From Branchiostoma floridae (Eukaryota > Chordata > Leptocardii > Amphioxiformes > Branchiostomatidae), in NCBI RefSeq assembly GCF_000003815.2, contig NC_049992.1:16592467-16656466 (forward strand): 64,000 nt of DNA, written 5' to 3'. The notes under the pieces are model-generated. The model was given only the letters and a program-made list of their open reading frames with translations, did not search any database and was not told where the DNA came from. Every line of letters begins with the position of its first letter. The first letter of the stretch is position 1. This document shows, one piece after another, positions 1-13,100 of the stretch. The translations under genes and the position numbers were made by a program.

Positions 1-1133
1 TTCAAACCATATCCAGTTGCTTGAGTACTATTTTTGGCGAATACTAAGAATATTTGGGAGCAACATCTTCTCTAGTTATAACTTCAAATCAGGAATGTAA
101 ATTTATGCTTTGATAGTCACCATTCTTTGGTAGAGATAGAGCTTTCTTTCCTTTCTTTTGTTCTTTTATACTAAATTCCTTCAAATGTTACCAGTTTTCC
201 TTTGCCATTTTCCTCTTCAGTCTTCTTTCTGTACAATCTTTTGCAATGGTCTGAAAATAGAATCTATCTGGAAAACACCTGTCCAAGTATATGATAAGAA
301 CTTTACAAGACATGATCAACATGATGTGAAGTTTATTACTTTTAACTTATTTTGTGCTATTTATTCATACACATATGGGCTGGGTCAGTGCCAATGTATA
401 CTAGGAATGGATGAGTTAATAATAGTTGATACTCATGGATTTGTTGTTTTTTCACATGTTACATTGATCTTGACATACGACTATCAATAGATAATATCTT
501 GCTTAAAAATCATCCTCATAAATCCTTCCACATACCCCTCCAATGTTATCAAACACAAGTATTCTTAAGTATGGATTCTAATAATCTAATTTGGGATTAG
601 AAATTTTGTTACATCATGTGCTAGCTATATAAAGCTCCAAAAGTTAGCATGGAAGTACTGTTGGGTAAAACATGTGTTTCTAACTATGCGAACAAGGCTA
701 TGTTTATATCTGACAATGGGTGCATCAGTGACAAGAGCAGGCTAACTACACTGCACACGTAACCATTAATCTACTTTGAAGACAAAATTCTAAATTTGCT
801 TTTACAAAAAATTCATTTGTAAGACTATAAACCAGAAAGTTAATGCAGTTTACATCAAATTGTAGTACATGGTATTAGAGTGTCATACAATCATGTACTC
901 ATGTTCGGTTTTAACCAGACTTGAACCGAAACTTATAGCAAGTCCAATTCCGGTTCGGCTTACCGGTACACACCACTACTCATGTACTTGTGCAGACTTT
1001 TAGCAGCTTAGTGGTCTCCAAACTGCACCCAGACCCTGTCCTCTTCCTAGCCTACCAACATATCTGCTACCACATGCACCTGTGCACCCATACCCAGTAA
1101 AAACAAAGCCCTGTACCTACCGAACAATAATAA
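1..1133. other. CCDC50 3' flank, no gene seen
   Basis: AT-rich sequence. TTTATT at about 331 could be the minus-strand AATAAA of CCDC50. A diverged interspersed repeat with CCGGTTCGG and TACCGGTACA motifs lies at about 900-975. Nothing else recognised. Confidence 0.4.
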
Positions 1134-4100
1134 TTAGCTACCCTCCTCTGGTGTACCCCCCTTTTTGGACCCTTTCCTGAACCAGCTTTTTCCCGAACTC
1201 TTCTTGTCCTTCTTGCTGTGTCTCTTCTCCCCCTGTACGATGACTACCGGCTGATCGTTGTCTCTCCCCAGGAATCCGTCCTCCCCACCCGCACCAGCGC
1301 AAGCTGTGTGTGAGTGACGCAGGGGCGGCAAAGGGGCAGTGCAGGAAGCAGTGTTGGAAAAGAACAAAATAACAACAAAAATCAGGTTTTGTATGCGTAC
1401 ATACATACATGTGTTATGATATAAGCAGCCTAATAGCGTATGCATTGTGGAGATTGTAGCTGGTAATACATATTGTGAAAAATGAATGTAGTGCAAAGGC
1501 AGATTGTGGGAATATTTTCGGTGCGCTTGACTGTAAGTCACTGAGGTGTCTTGCAGGGAAATGTGGACAGTTAAGAGAAGTGAATGCCATCCTATGTAAA
1601 AGCAGGAATTGTACAGTAATGCTTACAATCTGTTGTGGTGGAGGACAGAATGTTTTCTGAAATTAAACTCAGATTGAAGCCAAGTGTGAAAAGGACCCCA
1701 AATTGTTGATGCTGTCCCAGAGAATAAATGTCTAGAATACCAGTACACCTCAATTGCAGAATAGCTTCAATAGCACACTACTTACTGTATAGTACTAAGT
1801 GGAACAACGATTAAGACAATGAATGAATGTCTTGTAATGACATGCATACTTCTCTATCTTACTATTCAATTTTTACCATCACTAACAATTGTAGCACATT
1901 GTTATCCTTCCTTGTGTAGTGCAGTATTATAGTTCTGTGGGTTTAAGTACCAAATTGTACGTTCACGAAATATTTCTACTACATTGTACAAACACTTTCC
2001 TACCATGCTGTGGTAAATATCATTGTTAATGTTCTCAAAGGCATCACCTTAGAATGCTTTCTAACTACTAGGGATATACCACTACTGTATATCTACAAGG
2101 CACTTGGGAACAATTTCCTTCCATATGCAGCATTAGCTAATGAATGAGAGCCGAATGCACATACAATCAAAGCGGCCAAGTGAGAAATCGAACAACCTGG
2201 ATGCCATTCTTGATTGGTTCACCTTCGATCCTGTAGTTACTGACCATTATCATCATCCTCATCCTCGCTGACCAACCAACTACATGTAATTGGTACTTCA
2301 CAACAGTTAGTACTGAAACGCATGTTGAACAAACCAAGATGGCGCCCAGGCTGCGGTGAGAATGAAGACAGCCTACAAACATGGTTACATCTAGAGCGAG
2401 AACAGCCCTGGCTTCTTCTGGGACCCCCTGCTGCCTCCGCGGGCCTGCAGACTAGCTGTGGAGGCCGACACCTGCCTGGTCGCTACTGAAGCACCTACAT
2501 CCATTGGGCGATGGTCTGATAGTCAGTACATGCAAACAGATGTGGACACTGACTGGCCAGTGCAGTTTCCTAAGACAACTTAGGCACTGATATGCAAGTT
2601 TGGTACTTTTGATAAACATTGATGTACATAGGATCATACTTGAAGCATAAGCTTTCTTAGAACTTTCTAAGAACACATATTATCTTTCTCACAATATGTG
2701 TTACGTCGATGAAGGTTGGACATAAGATACGCTAAAAAGCAAGCAACTGGATATGATTTTGGAAATGGTCCATTGTTTTTCTTCAGTGACAATGTAGAAA
2801 TCTTGTTCAAGAGGTTTTCTATGTACTTTGTTTCTCTGTTCCTAGCTAATGACAGATTACGATGATGTTTCACACCTGTACAAGAGGGTTTGGTTAAACC
2901 GTATAAAATGTCAATTATCCAATTTTACTTCTTTTTGTCAAACACCAAAATCTTGCAAACTGCAATGACCAGCATGACTTGGAATGGAGATACAAAAGAG
3001 CAAGTCAATAATACATAATGCACTAGAACTGTATCTAGTGCTAGATGTTGGCAAAATGTATATCAACTCTATCTTCTTACAACTATAACCTACAGTAAGG
3101 CCTAGGAAAAAAAATGTTGTGTTTCCTGTTTCCCTACCTACCCTAGAAAAACCTGCCGACCCTAGACTTTTTTTGGGGGTGGGCAGAGGAGTCACAGTTT
3201 CCAGTTAGAATTTTTATTGAGCCTGCTTCCTATTGAAGCAAAAACACTGCTTGTCCTATCTAATGAAAGATAAATGTATCTATTGTGCACAAAATCAAAG
3301 TTTGACATTAAAAGAGAAGTGTCCTCATGCACTTCAGTTTACTTTGTTCGACTGTATTGTAATATGTATCACTAGAGTTTTGGCAAGCCAAAAAAAAATT
3401 ACAAGAAAAAAAAGAAGATAATCCCTACCTACCGACCCTAATTTTTTCAGGACTGAAACAGGAAACACAACATTTTTTTTCCTAGGCCTAATCTGAATTC
3501 CCACTTTACTGATACCGGTACATGTTCTGTTGCAAAATTAATGTGCTATCCAGTGTGCCAGCACTAAACAGACACAATTTAACAAGTCATAAATTATCTA
3601 CTGTAAGCACAAGACGGACATTAGTGGCTTTGAATGCTGCTGCTACGCTCTCTGTGAACTGTGAAGTTTAACAGTGAGTAAACATGAAGGGTTAAACAAT
3701 AATTCTGGTGGGCCTAAACACTGACATGTTGACATGCTCTTTCTAATATCTAGCAAGATATTTTAGGATGCAGATAACAGCCCATTCAGCAAATGTGAAG
3801 AGTGAGCCAGAGAAGTATAAATAGCTGGAAGGAAAGAGAGCACTTTTAGGATTGAAGGCAAAAGTGAAGAATGTTAGGTACAGTGTGAGTATGGATATAA
3901 TGTGCATAATAGTGACAGTATAAGGCTGTATTACAAAATGTAGGTGATCAAAAAGTCACTGTAAACTGTTGTGATTCTTTTAAGACAGATTAGAAATGCT
4001 GAAAAGCATTAACACATTGTGATGGTATGACTGCAGAATCATAGTGATAGAAAGCATATCTAATTACCAATGTTAGAAGAGGTTATTAAATAATTATAAC

Positions 4101-7100
4101 AGTCATGCACAAGACAGACAATAACTAATGGCATTATGTTTTGTTATGAAGCAGAATTCACTAAAATTAAATACCCAAATATGCCACGCAATGTACAACA
4201 CAATCCTATGGTTAAATCATAAAGCCACAAACCTTAAAATAACAGTAATTCTTGCTTAACAGATCCTTTGATAAGCTGTATTAGTTGAAGATTTTCTAAA
4301 AAAGCCAACAATTAGTCCATAGAATTTGCAGATGATTTGGCAATAGCTGATCAATATGAGAATGGGAAATGAAGTTCAGTGAAATGACAGAAACCAAACC
4401 AAACCAATCACACACACTCAGGGTCCCAGCAAACTATTGGAGCTAGCATTGAGCACCAAGTGTAAAGGCAGAGTTGGCTGAAGAATTTACAAAGTCAGTG
4501 AGCTTTTAGAAGTCTACCTCATGCAATAGGGTTACATGTAGTCTTGGATATACACCATGCATTGAGTGTAGTAAAAAAAGGTGAGTTTAAACTTTAAAAA
4601 GAGATATGAGCAATTTTAGGTGCCTTTAATCAACAAATTGACATTATTAGAATGAAGTGGTACATTACCAGACTGTTAATTAGGTGTGCAAGAGGTATTA
4701 TGCATTCCAATCAAATAGTAGCTATATTTGCTGTACATTTTTACATCACAGCATTGGTGCTTTTCTTGTTAGCAAGTTATTGAGGAAAAGTGCATGTATT
4801 ACGTTGACTCTCATGCACATAGAGGTGTCTTCCACTTGTTATAGGAAGTATAGAGTCATGCTCGCATGCAAACAGACCAATGCTAGCTCCAGTAGTGTGC
4901 TAGGACCAGTGTAGCATGCCATGGCGGCACCAAACCTTACCGGTCGGCGGCAGGTTTACTTTCTTGACGCTGACCCAGTGCTGACCCCCTTGTTGCTCGG
5001 AGGTCAGATGTTCGGGCGGTCTGTCGCGGCATGTCGGATCTATCAAACTGGCTATGTTGATATTTTCGAAATTTGGTGTAGAGTCATTGCTGGTGGTACC
5101 TCGTGGGGAGGAGGAGGAACTGCTGTTGCCGCGGGAACGGGCGTCGGCCACGTCTTGGAGCGGTTGTGAGTCCGGAGCGACATCTCGCACAGCCTGGGGA
5201 AAGGAAAGATGATCAAGAGTAATTCATACATACACTTACACTAAATCCTCAGTTACTTTGTCACCAATATTTCTCACCCAAAGACCTCTACACACTGTTT
5301 TCAAAAGGTTAAACATTTCTTTACCAGACAAATCTCCATAGTGTTAGCTAAGTGGATTGAAGTAGCTGTCAATATGCCATCAAATCTTGACTTGCACAAT
5401 CTAACCCTTGCAACACTGGCACAGTAGACCAGATAGCCAGTAAATGGGTGAGACCTGGTAAGATATCCTTAACTACCACAAGCAACATGATGGAGGGAGG
5501 GGGGTAAATGTTAGTCCCTACCAGTTTGGTCAACTGCAAACAATCATGTTTGGCTAGGCAGTTGTTTTGGTCATGAGGACAAAAGCCACACCACCAACTA
5601 CCTTTGTACAACACCACAATTTTAAAAATAATTTTTTATTGTTACCACCTCAGTCTTACTAGTCCCTGATCCTGAACCAAATTTGGAGCTCCATGAGGAC
5701 AATACTCTGGAAACAGCCTGGAAAGTATTTTCAACTGTAGTGTCAAAGATTCCCATGATCAATTTTCTCCTTTTTAAGTCTTAAACTTTAGTTAAAGACT
5801 ATCGCATAGTCTGCCACCATAAATTTGAAGTACATTGTATATTGATGAAGGTTACACATCCAGATAATAAGATATGCAATATTACAGTTACTTAAGAAAT
5901 TGGATAGATTCTAACAACGTAAAATATTAGCTATTCAGAGCTGGACAGATACAGTACAGTCGGCCCTCTTCTTGTTCTAGTTGGACAATTATTTTGGCTT
6001 TGAGAAGAGCTGCTGGTAAGTTCTTTTGGAATTATTCGTTATAGAGGGTGCTGATCTTATCAGGACATTTTGGGTCATTAAGTTTACATTTATAAGCATT
6101 TGGGCTGAAGCATTTACTTTAAAATCTGTAACTTGATTGATTGATGTCAAATACAATTGACTAGAGGCTCATCTTTAAGACAGTGCTGATAAGTGTACAC
6201 AAACACCAGTAACTTTCACTCATGCATTTTGAAAATATACAAGACACTGAGTCAGAGTGAAAGTGACAGAAACATTGATGAAGGTTAGAAAGTCTGAAAA
6301 GAAGCATGAAAGATAGAATAACTGGACAAAAACTTTTAAAAAGTACAGGTATTTTCCACCATAGACACCATTAAGGCCACACCAATTTAATTTCTTGGTT
6401 CACGGATTTTTTCATAAAAAATATGGAGCGAGAGGGCGAAATAAAAATAAAAATTGTAAAATGGTTGGGGTAAAGGTAACGGCTAATCCAAAACATAAAG
6501 AAAAAAAGTTTTCAACTTGAAAAAAGTACAAAAACACTATTATTGTACAGTAACAGCACCTGTACCCATTCTTTAAGGAGCTTATAATATAAAGGCCGAT
6601 TTGCTACACCAGAAAGTTGCTGAATGGTTTCATTAATGGTGAAAATTTGCTGAGTGGTAATTTTTATTTTTATTTTTATTTCCAAAAAATAGGAGCGAGC
6701 GAATCCGTGAACCAAGAAATTAAATTGGTGTGGCCTAAGGGTGATTTTTATAGTTAGAAAGTGCATGATTACAGGCATGATATTTAGGGTGGTTTTAAGA
6801 GTTGGAAAATGCATGTTTACAGACAATATACATTAGGGTGATTTTCAGAGTTGGAAAGTGCCTGACAATGTCATGATTGTTTACATGGACTGTCCTTGGT
6901 CTGTGACGAAGGTCATGACTTTGCCTTCCAAGGTCAACGTAGAGGCCTCCTACTGGCTGTTAGTAACAAAACAAACAAAACAAATACACACAATAAATGC
7001 ATGTTAAGCTTAGTGTCACAGTTACGGCAAACATTTATCATAAGCAAATGCTGAGTAACATTTCAGCTTCCTTTCTGTTTATTTTGTTGTTACCATATTT

Positions 7101-10100
7101 TGGTAGCTTTTACAGGGCTCAAAATACCACCTGCATATGCAGGTTAGTGCAGGTAAAATTGGAGCTGTGCAGGTATTTCTGGTTTCTACCTGCATCTAAC
7201 CTGCACTGGTCCATATACTTGGTTTTATACATAAATATCTTATGGTGTAGGTGCATGTGGATTGTTGTTATTAGATGCATTGACTGTTAAGTATAAAACA
7301 ATGGTTACTGAACAATATCAGTATGATCCTTACTTCCTAAATTCAGAGTGGTGCAGGTAAAATTTGTCTGGTGTAGGTAATTTTCAATGCCACCAGTGCA
7401 GGTATGCAGAAAAAAGTATTTCGAGCCCAAGGGATCCTATACTATCTCCTTCAAAAAAATTGACTGAAGTTCACCAAGTCTTCTAGACAGGACATTTCTC
7501 TACCACCACATGCCCGTCATACCTTCACCTCTGTGTTTATGGTTCCGTTCCTTCCCAAGCTGGATCCTCGTGAGTCTGCGCGTCTGTCGTGGGACCCGGT
7601 TCCAGAACCGCCCGTCGCGCCACCGGCTGCACCAATCACTGAGCCACCAGCTGCCGAGTCACCTGCTCTATGCAGACTACCACTACTGCCCCTTACAACA
7701 TTACTAGCAGGCGCAGATGGTTGTCTCTTGTAATCCTGTTGTAGCTTATTTTGAAGCTGTGGAGATGAAACAAGATGCTGAAGCAAGATATAATGATTTT
7801 CTATTCTATAACAAAATGTTGATGGTGCAGCCATGATGTTATAATTTTTAGGAAAGGGGAAACAAAGATGATTTGGGTCAAAGAAACCGAGAGGGAGATA
7901 AAAGTGAAGATAGGATGGAAAAAATGTTTTATTTGCTATACGATCAAGTTTCTAACACATAGTAATGTCAGTCACATTTATACTGATGCAGTATCATCAT
8001 TCTATCGAATTGGTAATGTTCTGATACAATAAAATTCTTCTCCATCCCTACTTCATTTATTTAGCTGCAAAATTGGCATAAGATACTGATGTATATCAAT
8101 TCTAAAACAAAAAGTGCATATGCCGATGGGACTTACGTGGGAATGGTCTGATTTGGAGTGCTTAATCTTGGCCCTTTCTCGTATCCCCTTCACAAACAGT
8201 TGTCTTTCTCGATCCTGGAGATATCTGGCTATTTCCTGAAAAAAAAAGAGGTATAAGAGGGATGTGAATGTGAGTTCTTCAGAATACAGTCGTGAGTGCA
8301 AGGATGGAAGGGAACAGCATTGAGACATGTGAGGGGTTTAACCCCAGATTGTGTGGATTCTGAAGGCCAGCAATGCCATTAGGGCTGGGTATCGGTACAG
8401 CGTACCGGTACAAAACCATTTTTTCTTATTGGACCGGTCCAGAAAAACCAGACCTGAAAAAATTGGGTGGACCGATTGGAAATTTAACAGATTATTTTAT
8501 AAGGCATTCAAACGTTTTGGCGCTTGCAGGTGGAAAAAATAACAAGAGTGAAGTAGAGTAGAGTTTATAATAATTTCTACCAAGTTTTACAGCCAATCGT
8601 ACAGGTGCAGCTAGCGTTGTAGGATTTTAAAATGCCAGTGTAAGTCTAATACACCACCAAACAGATTTCTTTCTAGTGAAATGGACCATTGGTATGAGTC
8701 ATACTGAAACAGGTCCAGGTTCAGGTCCGGACCTGGACCTGATCCTTTGGACCTGAACCGGACCTGGACCTGAATTTTCTGTACCGATACCCACAGCCCT
8801 AAATGCCATATTGTCCAATGTGCATGCCATCTGCATCTATTGCATCAATGTACATGCCATCTGCATCTATCGAAAAGAGTAGGGGTCCTACCCGGTGTGA
8901 GTGGTTCAAAACCTACAGTACTTTGGCCACACACAGGGCCATTGCTGTTGTATTGATGTCACCTGAGTTAACACTGAATGTCAACTGCTCCAGATCCTTG
9001 GGGTTTAGCTCTACTTATTGTAAGCTCCTCACAATTCAGCCCTGGCTGCAAAGAGAGAGTAGTCGGCCCACCCAACATTAACAACACCATACAATGTAAG
9101 CCTTACCTCGTCTTGCGCTGTGGCGGCGGCAGCTCGGTCCTTCCTGGACACGTTCACGTTCTGTTTCTCCTGTTCCTGCAGGAATCTGGCAAAGGCCTGA
9201 GGGAAGAATGATAACTCATGTTGGTAACACTATCAATCTTATAACATCTCACACTAACAGTGATTATCTTTACACCAGCGGCAGCATCTTGGTGGTACTT
9301 CTCTGCCTCCATGGCTTTCTCTCTCCTCTTGGCGCTGATTCTCTCCAATCGTCTTCTTTCCCTGTCCTGCAGTTTCTTAGCCAACTCCTACAAGGAACAC
9401 AGCGTGTCTGAGAAGTTCCACAACAGTACCCAGCTCACCTCGTCAGCCTCATACGGGCGCGGCACCACCACATCATCAGCCTGCGCCTGCCCCTCGCCCT
9501 CCTCTCGCTCCTCGGGCGGGACCCAGCTGTCGTCGTTCAGCCCCGGGTCCGCGTTGTTCTCCACAAAGTCGTCCAGGTACCCCTCTGGCGGCAGCTCAAC
9601 AGCGCGACGCGGCGAGCCCACTTTCATCAGCTGTAGGTCGGCTTCAAGGTTTTCAGCTGACGCACCTAGGGGAAAGAAAGGAATCTATTGACACCAGCAA
9701 ATGTACTATGACATTTATAAGGTCTTCTATAACTATACATACAAATAAACAAGTAAGTGGATAGAAATGAATTAATCAACGTACAAGTTGGTACCTTATG
9801 TCTTATGACCTGGTTGTCTAAACTTCATTGACACAATCACTTTCCGTTTTACTGACCTGCGTCCCTGGCAGCGGCAGCATCTTGGTGGTACTTCTCTGCC
9901 TCCATGGCTTTTTCTCTCCTCTTGGCGCTGATTCTCTCTAACCGTCTTCTTTCCCTGTCCTGCAGTTTCTTAGCCAACTCCTGCAAGGAACACAGCGTGT
10001 CTGAGAAGTTCTGGAACGTCTACTGATAAGAATAATGTCCTTTATTTCAGCAAGGCAACAGCCCATCATCCATAAAGACCTGACACAGCATCTTCATTGG

Positions 10101-13100
10101 CTGAAGCACACCACATGATCAGATAAAGCATGTTGATTGGCTGAAGCACATCACATGACCAAATACAGCATGTTGATTGGCTGAAGCACATCACATGACC
10201 AGCTTCTCAGGATGTTGAGCCAGCAGCAAGGATTATATTTATAGCTTAGAATTTTATACTGCAATGATATTTTGAGATGAATGTATCATCTTTTTAAGTA
10301 CATTTGACACATGCATAATGTTGTTACAACAAAAAAGTTAGAAGTACCAAAATAATGCTCACTTTTAAGTCTTAATCAACAGCACACCTTTTTTTATATA
10401 TTCTTCCTAGCATCATTTAGACTTAAGATATGTCAAAAATGAGTTGTTATCTATTGAGAGTGAGTCAGGCATTACATGGTGTTACAAGTTTAGGATGACA
10501 CATGGGTCAGGTAGCTGAAAGAGGAGGAGAGAGAGAGGAACAGTGAGTTGATAGACAGCCCTGATTCTGGCACGACTTCTAACCTCATCTTCTATCTCCT
10601 GCCTCCTCTGTGCATCGAGCTCAGACGCCAGCCATAACTAGTGCAGGGGGGAAGAATGGGTCACCGTCACAACAAAACAAAACACAACACAGCAAAACAA
10701 AACAAAAATAAAACAGTGACAGATACATTGTACAATATTGAATCTAAACTTGCTGATTGTGTATTAACACAACACAGCAAAACAACACAAACAATAAAAT
10801 GGTGAAAGTTACAATTGAATCTAAACTTGCCGTTTGTGTGGATGTATGCTTTACAGAAAACTGTAGGGAACTATTACAACTACCACATTGTCTCTTTTCT
10901 ACTTGAAACTTTAAGTGTTGTATGCAGTTGTCTTGAAGTATACTCCACTGAAAGCAGAAGTGTCATAGTACATTCATCAAATCTATGGTATTGGTGCTGC
11001 TTACATACCGATAGTTCATTGAGCATCTATGGGAGAGTTGTAAGGGGAATGTCTGATTGATTATGTCTGTAAAGCACATACAACATCTGTAACAGTCCCT
11101 TACCTCATCTGCCTCCTTTTGGAAGACCTTCCTTTCCTGTTCTCTCTCCAGTGCTTCCTGCATGCTACTTGCAACAGCTCGGTCTAGTTCCTCTCTATTC
11201 AACATATACATACAGAAGAAAACTGTATCAGACAAACTGAAAGGTCTAGTTCTTCTCTACCAAACACACATGCATTGGAGCAAAAATTAATACAAGTCAA
11301 CAAGTAGTCAACTGAACATGATGTAATTATCAAACTAGAGTTCGGGGACCTCATACCTCCATGAAATATTTATTGCTTTTTTGTGGATGGTATGTATGTT
11401 TATAGTCGGTTGTATTTGAGAGTAATGGTTATATAATATAAATGTTATGGGAAAGTAGTGGTGTATTTATTTAATGACACAGAGGATGTCCATCTGATTA
11501 GTAATTATCAAAATGTGACACTTAATTGTGTAATGTGCGTTTAAGAGGTCGACGGCATATGGTAGCGTGGTGTTCCTTAAGCTTGATGTTTGGCATTTAA
11601 AATGTCTAAGGTTGTCAGCATTATTGAGGTTCGACTATGTGCCTCAGAGCTGTGTGGTGGGAGGAAGTTGGGAAACTCAGAAAGAAGAAGGGATGTGGCC
11701 AACTTTAGTCAGATGGTGATTTGATTTTCCACCAATATGTCATAACATCAGCTGTTCACACGGTACAAAAACGAGATGCACACTTTCCTCTGACAGCCCT
11801 ACACCAACTGTAAGATGAATACTTGGCGCCAACCCCGTCTGCTAAAAAACAAGTACCATTGGCTACGAAAGAGACAACTAACAACTGTCCCTTATCGTAA
11901 CAAAATCAGAACATCTGTATTGCCCATAAAACTTCTGACACCCAACCCATCTAAGATGAGAGGACCTAATGGCATTTTAATCACCATGTCACTCAAATCA
12001 GCAGTACAGTATGTGAGACATCCATACCTGTTAAGCATTATCGTTAAATGTACCTCAACTTCTTACAATTATACTTACGCTTCACATCTCCATGATATCC
12101 TAAGCAGACATAAATAAAACTAATTATCATATTAAAAAAACTCGGGGTTCCCCAAACAGCCGTCACCTCACCATCTGCTTGGAGCTAAGCCCATTAACAA
12201 ACACATAAAGCACGATGCCTGTACCAATATATCTCAAATATAGGGGTGATTTCTGATATTATTACATCGATTATAACGACAGATACGGCTCCCAAAATCT
12301 CATCGATTCGAGCTTTCATCACACCCCACCAACACAACAAATATGAAACCAATCCATGCAGCCGTTCTTGAGTAATCATCTACACAGACAGAGACACATA
12401 ACAGAAAATATAACCTCCATTCCATGACATTTCATGGAGGTAATAAGAGACATGGGCTTCAATGTATCACACTTTGCAATATACAAAGACGGAAGAAAAC
12501 ATCACCAGTTGCCAACTTAACATGTGCTAGGGTCATTGGCAAATCAATCTCACACTCTTAATTGACAAAAGACAGCAAGTAATAAATTTGGCATTTTATA
12601 CTCAATATCATGGGTAAGAGCTTTACAGTACTGCCTTTACAATTACCTGGTAGAACTGGTGGAAGTAATTAAAAATGTGTTTCAGGATATTGGGGATTTC
12701 ACTTGCTTTCCTATCCATAGAACCATCCATATGTTACCATGTACATGTACATGTGTACAATGTATGTCAGTTTTCCAATCATATCTCTGGTTTATGATTT
12801 AAAGGAAAGCATCAGAAAATCTTCAATTCATTATTTTCCAGTAGTTTACTCATTAAAAAGTTGATTTACGTCAATTTTTACATTAATCCGCCCAATATGA
12901 CCCTGTAGACACGTTTGAACTTCGCGCTCTCCTCCCCTCTCCCGCCGCGCTGGCCGATGACGTAATGGCCTCGTTCTGATTGCCTGCGCGCTGACGTCAC
13001 AAATCAGAATTGAAATTTCTGGCCATGCCAGCCATTTTGCTCGGTGAACCTCGGTCCCTTCGGCGGGAAATCACACCGCCATTCTGGAAGCCAGTCCGTT

